Notes: generated by a model not told the origin, from the sequence alone. A stretch of DNA of 64,000 nucleotides from Chlorocebus sabaeus (GCF_047675955.1 NC_132912.1:77524382-77588381); one strand, 5' to 3'; shown: positions 10,690-21,790, counted from the stretch's first letter. Translations and numbers: made by a program.

Positions 10690-10984
10690 TTTTTTTTTTT
10701 TGAGACAGAGTCTCGCTCTGCTGTCACCCAGACTGGAGTGCAGTGGTGTGATCTTGGCTCACTGCAACCTCTGCCTTCCGAGTTCAAGCAATTCTCCTGC
10801 CTCAGCCTCCTAAGTAGCTGAAACTACAGGCACCTGCCACCACTCCTAGCTAATTTTGTATTTTTAGTAGAGTTGGGGTTTCACCATGTTGGTCAGGCTG
10901 GTCTCAAACCCTGACCTCAGGTGATCCACCTGCCTCGACCTCCCAAAGTGGTGGGATTATAGGCATGAGCCATCGTGCGCAGCC
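10690..10984 (-). mobile_element. Alu (S-like)
   Basis: Full-length reverse Alu lying between the two copies of the 55-bp duplication. Confidence 0.92.
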
Positions 10985-11073
10985 TCCTGTACACCTTTGA
11001 GCCTCTATGATGATGACGTCTCTTTGCATAGCTAAGGTTGAAGTGGCAACTATGCCACCAGCACCTGGTAAAG

Positions 11074-11152
11074 TGCTCCCAGGGTTCCCTTGGCACTCTG
11101 AGGACTGGTAGCTTTGGTGGCTTCCAAAGCTACCAGGGAGTACAGTGCTCCC
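11074..11152 (+). repeat. 55-bp direct duplication, copy B, plus fold-back hairpin
   Basis: Copy B (11074-11128) runs into a fold-back: CTGGTAGCTTTGG (11105-11117), a 6-base loop, then CCAAAGCTACCAG (11124-11136), a perfect 13-bp stem absent from copy A. GTGCTCCC occurs at 11073-11080 and again at 11145-11152, bounding the inserted block. Confidence 0.85.
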
Positions 11153-11650
11153 TGCATGGACTTTAGAGCCTGGAGTACCTGGGTATGGATTCCAGCTCTG
11201 CCATTTACCAGCTAAGTGACCTTGGGCAAGGAGTTTAATCTTTCTGTCCCTTAGTTTCCCTACTTGAAAATAGGGACAAGGCTGGGTGCAGTGGCTCATT
11301 TCTGTAATGCCAGTACTTTAGGAGGCCGAGGTTGGCAGATCACTTGAGGCCAGAAGTTCAAGACCAGCCTGGCCAACGTGGCAAAACCCCGTCTCTACTA
11401 AAAATACAAAAATTAGCCAGGCATGGTGGCACACACCTGTAATCCCAGCTCCTTGGGAGGCTGAGGCAGGAGAATCGCTTGAGCCTGGGAGGCAGAGGTT
11501 GCAGTGAGCTGACGATGGTGCCTATGACAAAGCAAGACTGTCTCAAAAAAAAAAAAAGATGATAAGAATGATAATACTTCTCTACTATGATTGTGAGATT
11601 TAAAATGAATTAACATATGTAAAGTGTGATATCTCACATATAGAAACCCC
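11153..11650 (+). mobile_element. MIR element split by an Alu
   Basis: The left part contains 'gccatttaccagctaagtgaccttgggcaa' region and 'ctgtcccttagtttccc'. The right part, after the Alu, has 'attaacatatgtaaagtgtg'. Core and 3' region are both classic MIR. Confidence 0.85.
11280..11558 (+). mobile_element. Alu (S-like) nested in MIR
   Basis: Full-length Alu with a short A tail and a damaged 3' arm ('gacgatggtgcctatgac'). Confidence 0.9.
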
Positions 11651-12385
11651 ATAGGTGCCACTGCAGCCAGGCAACTGTGGTGGGCCATTCAAAAAGAAAA
11701 GAAAAAAGAAAAGAAACTCCACATAAAGGTTAGCTGTTGAGGTATCCTTTTCTTATTTAGCCTTGCTTTTGAGATATTTACAAAAAGTAGTGCTGCCTGC
11801 CTAGTATGGTCGCCATTACAACAGCTGAGCACACGTATCGGGGTTGTGATGCGCGGTGTCCCTGCCGACCATGGTGTGACTGCCAGTAACGCTGACGCCA
11901 GCCCTGCCAAAGGCAGAGACACAGGTGAAGCCTGTGACAAGGGCTCTACCTCTGGTTGCTTAAGTAGCCCTCAGCGGAGTCTCCCATTTCTATCAAAGCC
12001 ATATATATCCATTCTGTGAGAGCCTCGCCCCTCCCTCAGTGCTCCATGGAGGTGCTGGTGAATCTTCCTGACCATTCCAGAGGAGAGCTGAAGGTGGAGA
12101 TGCTGGTTACAAAGTTTCAGGAATGTTCAGGAAGTAGGAGATGATCCAGGTGAAATAGAGTGTGGGTTTTATTTTTAAATAATGGAAAGAGGAAAAAAAC
12201 AGTGATAGTATTTACTAGTGGCTATTATGGCTAAAACTAGAAATGATTATGGAAGACAACAAAGAACCTAAAGGAAATGATGTCAATCAGTCAGACAGTG
12301 TTTAACTGTGCATCAACTTTGTGCCAGCGTGGTGCTCTTGGTAAGGTGATCTTCATGTCATAGCTTGCATAGAAAATGATGATAT
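11651..12385. other. Unassigned DNA with a local CpG cluster
   Basis: No gene recognised. About eight CpGs fall between 11810 and 11900 ('cacgtatcgggg', 'gatgcgcggtg', 'ctgccgacc', 'aacgctgacgcc'), unusual for this CpG-poor window. No promoter element is evident. Confidence 0.45.
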
Positions 12386-12689
12386 GGCCAGGCGCAGTTG
12401 CTCATGCCTGTAATCCCAGCACTTTGGGAGGCCGAGGCAAGTGGATCACGAGGTCGGAAGATTGAGACCATCCTAGCCAACATGGTGAAACCCCGTCTCT
12501 ACTAAAAGTACAAAATTAGCTAGGTGTGGTGGCACGTGCCTGTAGTCCCAGCTACTTGGGAGGCTGAGGCAGGAGAATCGCTTGAACCAGGGAGGTGGAG
12601 GTTGCAGTGAGTGGAGATCGTGCCACTGCATTCCAGCCTGATGACAGAGCGAAACTCGCGAAACTCCGTCTCAGGGGGGGAAAAAAAAG
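12386..12689 (+). mobile_element. Alu (S-like) with exact target duplication
   Basis: AGAAAATGATGATAT flanks both ends. A duplicated 'cgaaactc' and a G7 run precede the tail. Confidence 0.93.
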
Positions 12690-12704
12690 AAAGAAAATGA
12701 TGAT

Positions 12705-13186
12705 ATTGTATGGACTCTGGGGTAAACTGATAAAGCAGACCTGGCCAGAAATACCAATCTAGGGGCTCTCACACAGACCCTGCCTGCCTATCCTGAGATC
12801 TGAGGGGGTGACTAGCTCCATTTGCCTGTAACCCTTTTATGGCACAATAAATTCTTGTTGGGAAGTTCTTAGAAGAGATCACTAAGAGCCAGATAATTGA
12901 CAAAAGTTTCATGGAGGTGAAGGGAGAATGTTGAAAGCTGGGTAGGTTGGAGGGATGGTATTGACAGGAAAAGATATTCCAGTGGAGGAAATAACATGAC
13001 CCAAGGCAGGGTACCTGGGGTGAATGCAAGGTCTGTGTGGTTAAGGGGAGGGCTGGAAACAGTGGCAAATGGCAACAGAGAGTTGATGTTAAAATGTTGT
13101 GGGATTTATGCAGATGAGACCCAAAATAGAGAAAGCCTAGAAAACTAGAACATTCAGGCTCAGGGAAGAAGGTGGTAAATATATTT
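12705..13186. other. No gene seen
   Basis: Unassigned. 'gatattccagtggaggaaataac' resembles an ancient mammalian interspersed repeat seen again near 31565, but I cannot name it. Confidence 0.4.
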
Positions 13187-13491
13187 TTATTTTATTTTGT
13201 TTTATTTTATTTTGAGACGGAGTCTTGCTCTATCGCCAGGCTGGAGTGCAGTGGAGGGACCTCTGCTCACTGCAACCGCCACCTCCTGGGTTCAAGCCAT
13301 TCTCCTGCCTCAGCCTCCCAAGTAGCTGGGATTACAGGTGCCCGCCACCATGCCCAGATAATTTTTGTATTTTTAGTAGAGACAGGTTTCACCATGTTGG
13401 CCAGGATGGTCTTGATCTCTTGACTTTGTGATCTGCCCGCCTTGGCTTCCCAAAGTGCTGGGATTACAGGCATGAGCCACCATGCCTGGCC
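13187..13491 (-). mobile_element. Alu (S-like)
   Basis: Full-length reverse Alu with a (TTTTA)n-like tail; flanks 'gtaaatatattttt' and 'gtaaatattttttt'. Confidence 0.92.
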
Positions 13492-13507
13492 AGTAAATAT
13501 TTTTTTA

Positions 13508-14275
13508 AAGTCTATGTGTTGGAGAGAATGAGGAAACAGACACCTCTGTACAACGCTGGTGCAGTGTAAAAGGCACAACCTCTTTGGAGAAAATTTGGCA
13601 GTATCTAGCAAAATTACAAATGCACATGTTCTTTGACTTGGTATTCCACTTCAAGGAATACATAGATATAGATAACGTACAAAGTTATTTACTATGCCAA
13701 TCTTGTAATAATCAGGATTGGAAATAAGGTTTGAAAACAACTTTTGAATGTCCACGAATAGGGGGTTCATTAAATAAAGTATGGTACATCCATATAATGG
13801 AATACTGTGTGGCTATACAAAAATAATGAGAGCTGGGACACACATCTGTAATCCCATTCACTTGGGAGGCTGAAGTGGGAGGATCATTTAAGCCTAGGAG
13901 TTTGAATCCAGTCAGGGCAACAGAGTGAGACACCGTTTCTAAAAGAAGACAAAGAATGAAAGAGTGAGAGAAGTGTATGTACTTTATGTTTGCACATATA
14001 TTAAGTGGAAAAAGCAAGGGACAGAATACAATGTTTAGAATGCTCACAAGGGCACAAAAAGCAAGAGAAAGAAGGTGTGTGTGTGTGTTGTTTGTTTATG
14101 TATAAAATAAAGAACACATAAAAAAACTGATAAGACTGGTTGTTTCTGAGTCGGGAAACTGGTTGCTAAGGGACAGAAGTGGGAGGAAAACTTTTTATAG
14201 CATATCTTCTTCTTCCAAAACTTTGAACTCATGTGGGTCTATTATGTATTTAAAAATTAAAACAATTGAAATAGA
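13508..14275 (+). mobile_element. L1M 3' end (ORF2 tail and 3' UTR), split by an Alu monomer
   Basis: 'aatttggcagtatct', 'gtatggtacatccatataatgg' region, 'aagtggaaaaagcaaggg' and 'ggttgtttctgag' follow the order of L1M ORF2 C terminus to 3' UTR. A short (TG)n sits at 14074-14088. Confidence 0.8.
13831..13955 (+). mobile_element. Alu monomer nested in L1M
   Basis: Single diverged arm, 'gagctgggacacacatctgt' to the A-rich end. Confidence 0.7.
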
Positions 14276-14351
14276 GAAAATCTCTTGGACTACTAAAAAT
14301 AAAAAAAAAAATAGCATTTGTTATCTTAGATGCCCTAGATGTGCGGGATAC

Positions 14352-14651
14352 TTTTTTTTTTTTTTTTTTTTTAGACGGAGTCTTGCTCTGTTGCCCAGGC
14401 TGTAGTGCAGTGGCACGAGCTCAGCTCATTGCAACCTCCCCCTCCCGGATTCAAGCAATTCTCCTGCCTCAGGCTCTGAGTATCTGGGATTACAGACATT
14501 CGCCACCATGCTCGGCTAATTTTGCATTTTTAGTAGAGACGGGGTTTCACCATGTTGGTAAGGCTGGTTTTGAACTCCTGACCTCAAGTGATACACCCAC
14601 CTTGGCCTCCCAAAGTGCTGGGGTTATCAGCATGAGCCACTGCACCCGGCC
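14352..14651 (-). mobile_element. Alu (S-like)
   Basis: Full-length reverse Alu with about 21 T residues at its tail. Confidence 0.92.
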
Positions 14652-15032
14652 CTACTTCTTAAGAGAGAAAAAAATTACACCAGCTTATATCTTTTGAATT
14701 AGGCCTTTGTTTTTTCCACTTTTTATGAGTCTCCTAGATTTCTGCTTTCTTATTAAATATCACAGTCACAGTGACTTGCTTTCAGTTTAATTCAAAATCT
14801 TTTAACATCATATGAACTTAACCATCTAAAAAGATTCCATTATGCTTATTTTTACATGGATTTAAATGAATTATGCTACTCAAACCCCAAATTGAAACAT
14901 ATTATGTATGGAAATCATAATTATTCATATCGTTTAATTCTGCCCATTTCATGTAGGTGTTCAGTAAAGATTGAGTAATAATGCCATCTCCATGTATATT
15001 AACAAATATTTCTTTCAACCTTGGTGAAACTA
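14652..15032. other. No gene seen
   Basis: AT-rich, no recognised repeat. Confidence 0.5.
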
Positions 15033-15320
15033 TTTTTTTGTTTGGAGAGAAGGTCTCTTTCTTTTGCCTAGATTGGAGTGCAGTGGCACAATCACGGCTC
15101 ACTGCAGGCTCAACCTTCCAAACCCAAGCAATCCTCCCACCTCAGCCTCTCGAGTAGCTAGAACTACAGGTGCACACCACCACACCCAGTAAATTTTTTT
15201 TTGTAGGGGTGGGGTCACACTGTGTTGCCCAGGCTGGTCCCAAACGCCTGGCTTCAAGTGATCTTCCCACTTGGCCTCCCAAAGTGCTGGAATTGCAGAC
15301 GTGAGCCAACACACCCAGCC
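15033..15320 (-). mobile_element. AluJ-like
   Basis: Diverged reverse Alu, both monomers recognisable. Confidence 0.88.
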
Positions 15321-16866
15321 AGAAACTAACCAGTCTTATTCATTGTTTTCCTCCTTGAAAAAGAAGTTGAAAATTGCCAAATGCACATTTTCCCCTGTTC
15401 CAAGTCTATGTCCAGCCACACCCTGTCTGGACATAAAAATGTAACCTCAGATTTGAGTTTGTTATTGGTAAGTACTTCCAGACACTGGGAAGCAACTTCT
15501 TTCTGTCCCCTGATCCCCACTCCAACAAAAGAGATGAACACTTTTAAGCTAAAGTTTTCAAATAGTTCTTATAAGGAAAGCTCAAATATTTTAAATCAAT
15601 AATTGGTCAATAAAGCAGATGTTCCTGAAGTAATACTCTTTATACATACATGGTGCGATCCCTCTGTAACATAGGAAAAGGGAATTTTCTCATAAAGTAG
15701 TGTGATACTCCACAGGAGGGCCCTGGTTAAATTCCATTATCAAGGACTGCTAGACACAGCTTGCATTCTTGTTGTAATAACTATTGCTTAAAATATTTAA
15801 ACTTCTTTCTGGGCCATGGAATTTTGTGTTAAAAATAGTCATTCTTGTGATAATTGTAGCTGTGTTTTAAATGTTTTAAATGATTTGCTGTCATTGCATA
15901 TTGCTGTTCACCCAGATTGTAAAAGTTTAGGTTCCTAAAGCAGGAACAAAACACTGTTTCGCACCAGCCTGCTATTAATTGGAAAGCAGACTGGGAGGTT
16001 GATGGGCCAAAGGGACAAGATGGGTCACCTCTCCTTTCTACGAAAGGGTAGACCATAGCTGGGGCTTTTGGAAAGTCAAAGGAGAGTTTTTAATGACCTA
16101 AAACTAACTTTTAAAAATTTCCACAATCATGGGTGCAAGTAGGACTGAGCAACAGGAAAGCAAATAAGGAACTAGGACAAAGCAAAGATTTTCCTGGCAT
16201 CTTTGACCACTGTCAATCAACACATAGGTTTTCAATGATGTTCTTTTTTAGCCAGTGAGACTCACATTCTCATCTATAGTAACAGGACTGTCACAGAACA
16301 TGCTCTTATGAAACTAATGTAGCAAATTATGAAAATTACTCTGGCATGTGCCAAGAGTCTGATTTTGCAGTTTTTGACACTAAAGACCTGATTCCCCACT
16401 CTGCTCCCCTCCTCCCACAGGGCGTCCTGAGCAAATGCTCCTTAAACACAAAGACAGTAATAGGAACTGTTAAACATTTGGTGTCCTGTTTTTGTGTAGT
16501 TTCTAAATACGTCCTCTAGGTGTCTTCAGTGACCAGCATTCGTGGAGATTTTCGAGTACTTTTGCCAGCTGGCGGGGTGTGGGTTCAGTTTGTAAAAACA
16601 AGTTCTGCAATCACTTCTTTAGAGCATTTTGAAAAACTAGAATGAAATATTTTGGATAATAAGTACTTCTAAGTATTTAATAAACTTTTCACATTCATTT
16701 TAGGTAAAATACTGATTTTATATTTCTGCAGTGTTGACTACTCAGGAAACTTTCTCCTAATACAAATGGTTTAGGTTAAATTGTTTTTAAAAATGCCACT
16801 GGGGCTAAAGAAAGCACATTTTCCCCCCATTGTTCTGTATTATCACTATTATTATTAGTTATTATT
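15321..16866. other. Unassigned unique DNA, 1.5 kb
   Basis: No repeat family, splice-flanked frame or RNA gene recognised. The longest open frames are below 80 codons. Confidence 0.5.
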
Positions 16867-17145
16867 ATTTTGACACAGAGTTTCGCTCTTGTTGCCCAGG
16901 CTGGAGTGCAATGACGCGATCTGCAACCTCTGCCCCTGGGTTCAAGTGATTCTCCTGCCTCAACCTGCCGAGTAGCTGGGATTACCAGTGCCCACCACCA
17001 CGCCTGGCTAATTTTTTGTATTTTTAGTAGAGACAAGGTTTCACCATGTTGGCCAGAGTGGTCTCAAACCCCTGACCTCAGGTGATCCACCCGCCTTGGC
17101 CTCCCAAAGTGCTAGGATTACAGGTGTGAGCCACCGCGCCCAGCC
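16867..17145 (-). mobile_element. Alu (S-like)
   Basis: Reverse Alu next to an ATT-rich tract, with a small deletion ('gatctgcaacctctgcc'). Confidence 0.9.
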
Positions 17146-17154
17146 TATTATTTA

Positions 17155-18380
17155 AAAAAAAAAAAAAAAAAAAAAAAATTCAACAGTTTTTTTGGGAACA
17201 GGTGGTATTTGGTTACATTAATAAGTTCTTTAGCGGTGATTTCTGAGATTTTGGTGCACCCATCACCTGAGCAGTGTACACTGTACCCAACGTGTAGTCT
17301 TTTTTTTTTTTTTTCTTGAAACGTAGTTTCGCTCTTGTTGCCCAGGCTGGAGTGCAATGGCACGATTTCAGCTCACTGCAACCTCTGCCTCCCGGGTTCA
17401 AGCGATTCTCCTGCCTCAACCTCCTGAGTAGCTGGTATTACAGGCATGCGCCACCTTGCCTGGCTAATTTTGTATTTTTAGTAGAGTCTGGGTTTCTCCA
17501 TGTTGGTCAGGCTGGTCTCAAACTCCCAACCTCAGGTAATCTGCCTGCCTCGGTCTTCCAAAGTGCTAGGATTATAGGTGTGAACCACTGCACCCGGCCC
17601 AGTGTGTAGTCTTCTATCCCTCACCCCACTCCTACAAGTCCCCAAAGTCCATTGTATCATTCTTACCCCTTTGTGTCCACAGAGCTTAGCTCCCATTTAT
17701 GAGTGACAACATACGATGTTTGGTTTTCCATTCCTGAGTTACTTCACTTAGAATAATTGTCTCCAATTCCATCCAGATTGCTTCGAATGGCATTATTTCA
17801 TTCATTTTTATAGCTCAGTAGTATTCCATGGTATATATATACACATCATATTTTCTTTATCCACTTGTTGACCAATGGACATTTGGGCTGGTTCCATATT
17901 TTTGCAATTGTGAATTGTGCTGCTATAAACATGTGTGTGCAAGTATCTTTTTCGTATAATTACTTAATTTCCTTTTGGTAGATACCCAGTAATGGACTTG
18001 CTGGATCAAACGGTAGTTCTACTTTTAGTTCTTTAAGGAATCTCCTCACTGTTTTCCATAGCGGTTTTACTAGTCTACCTTCCCACCAGCAGTGTAAAAG
18101 TGTTCCCTTTTCGCCACATCCATGCCAGCATCTACTACTTTTTTTTTGTTAAAGCCATTCTTGCAGGAGTAAGGTGGTGTTGCATTACGGTTTTGATTTG
18201 CATTTCTCTTATCATTAGTAATGTTGACCATCTTTTCATATGTTTGCTGGCCATTTGTATAAATTCTTTTGAGAATTGTCTATTCATGTCCTAAGCCCAA
18301 TTTTTGATGGGATTGTTTGTTTTTTTTCTTCCTGATTTGTTTGAGTTCCTTGTGGATTTGGATATTAGCCCTTTGTGAGA
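17155..18380 (-). mobile_element. L1P 3' end, 5'-truncated, split by an Alu
   Basis: Antisense L1: T-strand A tail at about 17155-17178, then 'gtggtgatttctgag'-type 3' UTR, 'gagtgacaacatacgatg', 'tagtattccatggtat' and 'ccagcagtgtaaaagtgttcc'. About 930 bp of L1 excluding the Alu, covering the 3' UTR and ORF2 tail, non-coding. Confidence 0.9.
17300..17599 (-). mobile_element. Alu nested in L1P
   Basis: Reverse Alu; 'GTGTAGTCTT' appears on both sides as a target duplication. Confidence 0.92.
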
Positions 18381-18927
18381 TGTAGAGAGTACAAAGATTA
18401 AGAATGCACATTTTTTAAAGGGGAGCAGCTTTATTGAAAAATGTGAATTGCATTTGTATTATGGAAATTACAGTGGCACAAAAGACAGAGTCCAAGAAGA
18501 CTCTGCAATAGGCTTAGGTTGTGAGGCTCTGAGATCCAAATTATAATCTATTTTCCTTTATTATTCACATTTGGGCTTGAAGAGAATTCTAAAAATATAT
18601 TCAGTGGGAGGATCTATTGTGAGGAGGGGGCTGTAATGTGGGATTTGACACTGATAAATGTGAATGGGGTCAATGTACATGTGGCCAGGGAATTTTTGTT
18701 GTGGGCTAGAGGATCTATTGACTCTATCTACACGGCTCTATGACCCTGTTCTAGAATACTGATGACCCAACAGAAGTGTGCAACATCTGAAAATGGCACT
18801 TTCAATATCCTAAGATTTACATTCAAATAGGTGAAATAATTAATTTTCAATTATAATTAAAAGATAATAAAGCATTGGATGAAATCATTTACCTTTATTC
18901 CTTTGTCCTAGAGCTATTGAATGTCAA
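18381..18927. other. No gene seen
   Basis: Unassigned DNA between the L1P fragment and the COA3 retrocopy. Confidence 0.5.
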
Positions 18928-18974
18928 AGCATTTCTTTTTTTTTTTTTTTTTTGACTCCAGGAGAATGACTCAG

Positions 18975-18980
18975 TTTATT
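18975..18980 (-). promoter_or_regulatory. Polyadenylation signal of the COA3 retrocopy
   Basis: AATAAA on the minus strand, about 21 bases before the A tail begins; inherited from the parental transcript. Confidence 0.9.
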
Positions 18981-19379
18981 ATCTCAATTTGACCCTATCT
19001 ATACCACTTTAGGCTCAAACACTGTACAGAGCTGCCACGCCTAACCTCGTAACAATCGCATCCCTGGAAGGTGAAGGGGGTAAACCACAAAGTCAGAAAC
19101 ATTGGGAAAAGCCACAGTCGCACGCACATCTCTCAAGGAAACAAACTACAAGAAAGGGCTCAGTCATTGTACACAGCAAGTGTGCAGTGGGCAAAGTTCT
19201 GTTCTTTTGACAGTAGCCAAATGCTTTAAGTCCCTGGTTTCTTGGGATCAGTCATGGCCCAAGGTTAGTAAGAAGGCCAACAATGTTGTGAGCAGGATTC
19301 AATTTCTACAGGGTCATGGGGCATCATCCACCATGTGAAGGGGCTCCAGCAGGTTGGACATGATCAATACCCATCCAGA

Positions 19380-19700
19380 TTAGGATCCTGATGCCCTCGC
19401 CAGAGCTCGGGCTCGGGCAGCTTTGGCCTCGTCTTCTAGCTCATCTAGGAAACGCTCCTGGGAGATCGAGTAGATAGTGTAACCATAAATAGCTAACACC
19501 AGGGCCCCGACGCCTAGGCCGGTCACGATGTTCCGGGTCCGCCGCTGCGGTAGGACCTTCTGCCACTGGGCAAGCTGCGCCCGCCGCATGGAATACGATT
19601 GCTCGGGTGTCAGCTTCTCCCGCGTCGGGTCCATACGCTGAGCGAAAGGGGCCTCTCCACGCTTAGCATCCAGAGGGTCACCAGCTCCCGAAGCCGCCAT
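19380..19700 (-). CDS. COA3 retrocopy: Intact COA3-like reading frame in a retrocopy (106 aa)
   Basis: Encodes a COA3 (CCDC56/MITRAC12) homologue, in the parent gene a mitochondrial inner-membrane factor that stabilises newly made COX1 during complex IV assembly. The length, 106 aa, equals that of human COA3 as I recall it. The N-terminal matrix part starts MAASGAGDPLDAKRGEAPF. One hydrophobic segment lies at about residues 58-78 (IVTGLGVGALVLAIYGYTI). The charged C-terminal tail includes SQERFLDELEDEAKAARAR, a short helical, coiled-coil-like stretch. I chose the start at 19700 because it matches the parental N terminus and has a strong context (A at -3, G at +4). An in-frame ATG six codons upstream lies in the target duplication. 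There are no stops or frameshifts. A few residues appear to differ from remembered human COA3 (for example around residues 36-42 and 52). Expression is unknown, and it may be a silent, recent copy. Confidence 0.85.
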   Translation of the reverse strand: MAASGAGDPLDAKRGEAPFAQRMDPTREKLTPEQSYSMRRAQLAQWQKVLPQRRTRNIVTGLGVGALVLAIYGYTIYSISQERFLDELEDEAKAARARALARASGS

Positions 19701-19891
19701 GTTGCCGCTCCTCAGCATTTCTTTTTTTAAGCTTTTTATTTGGAAATAGTTTCAAACTTATAAAAAAGTTGTAGAAGTAAAGATAGTTATAAGGAACATT
19801 CCTATACCTTTTATCAGAATTGACCTGTTGTTAGCATTTACCCCACTTACTTTTGTCATCTGAACTCTTTGGTCTCCTCCCCTTCATATTA

Positions 19892-20350
19892 TTTTTTCTT
19901 TCTTTCTTTTTCTTTTCTTTTTGTTTTTAGACAGAGTCTCCCTCTGTTGCTCAGGCTGGAGTACAGTGGCATAATCTCAGCTCACTGCAACCTCTGCCTC
20001 CCAGGTTCAAGCAATTCTCCTACCTCAGCCTCCTGAGTAGCTGGGATTACAGGCATGCACCACCACCACACCTGGCTCATTTTTTGATTTTTAGTAGAGA
20101 CAGAGTTTCACCATGTTGGCCAGGCTGGTCTCAAACTCCTGGCCTCAAGTCATCTGTTCGCCTTGTCCTCCCAAAATGCTGGGATTACAGGCATGCACCA
20201 CCACCACACCTGGCTCATTTTTTGATTTTTAGTAGAGACAGAGTTTCACCATGTTGGCCAGGCTGGTCTCAAACTCCTGGCCTCAAGTCATCTGTTCGCC
20301 TTGTCCTCCCAAAATGCTGGGATTACAGGCATGAGCCACCATGCCTGGCC
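19892..20350 (-). mobile_element. Alu enlarged to three monomers by an internal duplication
   Basis: Reverse Alu about 459 bp long. A 138-bp block is present twice in tandem (20040-20177, 20178-20315). The block begins at 'gctgggattacaggc', which occurs in both Alu arms. Confidence 0.93.
20040..20315 (-). repeat. Perfect 138-bp tandem duplication within Alu
   Basis: The two 138-bp copies read identical base for base, including Alu-atypical 'caccaccaccacacc' and 'tctgttcgccttgtcc'. Confidence 0.95.
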
Positions 20351-21102
20351 CTGTGTATTTTTTTCTGTACTATTTAAGGGTAAATTACAAACATCATGTC
20401 CTATTACCCTAAGTTCTTCTGTGTTTATTTCCTACAAATGACTATAATATGGCTGTTTTCTTCTTACATTTACATTGATATAATGTTTTTATCTTATCTA
20501 CCATCCATATTCTAATTTTATTAGTAATCTAGTAATGTCCTTCATAGTATATTTTTCTCTCCAGTGGATCTAGTCCAGGAATAGGCATTGCATTTAGTTG
20601 TCAGAATTCTTTAGCCTCCTTCAATCTGGAACAAATCCTACAACCTTCCCTTGTCTTTTATGACATTTTAAAAAGAACGTTGTTTGTCCCCCTTTTATAA
20701 ATATAACATTTCTAATTTTGTATTTGTGTGGTGTTTTCTGGTACTAGATTGAGGTACTACATTCCTTAGCAGATTACTGCATCGGTGATGTGTCGTTTCA
20801 GGACATCCCATCGTGAGGCCTGCAATGTCCATCTCTCTCTCATCCATGATGTTAACTTTGATACTCTGGTCAAGGCAGCCTGATTTCCCCACTATCTAAT
20901 TACTTTTTCCTCTCTCTGTCTTGCAAGTAATAGGACTATGCAAATATCTTATCAAAATTTCATCCAGTATTTAGCTTTCATTGATAATTTTTTCCTGATT
21001 TAACCATGGTAGTTGCAAAATGATAATTTTCTAACTTTAGCATTACTTCCATATCTACTATTCAGTCCTCTGCATTCTACTGTAAGCAAGAGATCTCTCT
21101 TT

Positions 21103-21139
21103 TCATCTATCTATCTATCTATCAATCATTTATCTATCA

Positions 21140-21172
<33 letters not shown>
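21103..21172 (+). repeat. (ATCT)n followed by (TG)n microsatellite
   Basis: ATCT repeats with interruptions, then about 16 TG units at 21141-21172. Confidence 0.95.
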
Positions 21173-21173
<1 letters not shown>

Positions 21174-21274
21174 TTTTAAGGAACAAAAAGTTTAATAGGC
21201 AAGAAAGAAGGAAGGAAGAAGAAAACAGCTCCCCTGTACAGAGACAGAGGGAGGGGGAATTTGAACAAAGAGAA

Positions 21275-21330
21275 AACGCTTTATCTATCTATTTTCTGTC
21301 TGTCTGTCTGTCCATCTATCGTCTATCTTC
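21275..21330 (+). repeat. (ATCT)/(GTCT) compound microsatellite
   Basis: TCTA units, then four CTGT units, then TCTA-like units. Confidence 0.9.
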
Positions 21331-21712
21331 ACCAGCATCATCATTTTTCCTTGTGTTTTTGCAATGGACATGAATTTCTAGTCATTCAATGGTTTATAAT
21401 TCATGATTGGTGCTAGGACATTTCATTCTCAGATTGTCCTCGATTTGGCCAGAATCAGCCAAGCTAGCTCTTGTGTTCTTGTCATACACCTTCATTATTG
21501 TTTGGAGCATTTTCTTACTTTCTGAAATAGCCAGATATTCCAGGTTCTTCTGCACCTATCCTGTTCTGTTCCATCCTGTTCCTGTAAGCAGACATTTCTC
21601 TGAGAATCCCTGGATCCTTTTAGCGGAAAATGGTATTAGAATCCAAGATCTGGGTGCTACTGATGGGTATTTGCCTCTTGGCCCTCTAAAAGTGTAGAGA
21701 GCTAAAAAATAC

Positions 21713-21790
21713 ATATGTGTATATAGGCATATACACATACACATACATACACATATACATGCATACATTTATAATATACATGTGCACACA
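21713..21790 (+). repeat. (ACAT)n-like microsatellite
   Basis: Imperfect purine-pyrimidine alternation of the CATA/CACA type. Confidence 0.85.

Larger units (their letters stand above)
18928..19728 (-). pseudogene. Full-length processed retrocopy of COA3, with target-site duplications
   Basis: Read on the minus strand, the unit has a 13-base 5' UTR remnant (GAGGAGCGGCAAC), an intronless reading frame (19700-19380), about 425 bases of 3' UTR, AATAAA at 18980-18975 and a poly(A) tail seen as T residues ending at 18953. AGCATTTCTTTTTTT flanks both ends exactly (18928-18942 and 19714-19728). On the insertion strand the target reads TT/AAAAAAA, as expected for L1 endonuclease. These are the hallmarks of L1-mediated mRNA retroposition. 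'Pseudogene' is used for the copy class; the frame itself is intact. Confidence 0.95.

Noticed and set aside
20084..20377. Open frame with a perfectly repeated peptide
   Set aside because: The repetition comes from the 138-bp duplication inside an Alu, not from a repeat protein.
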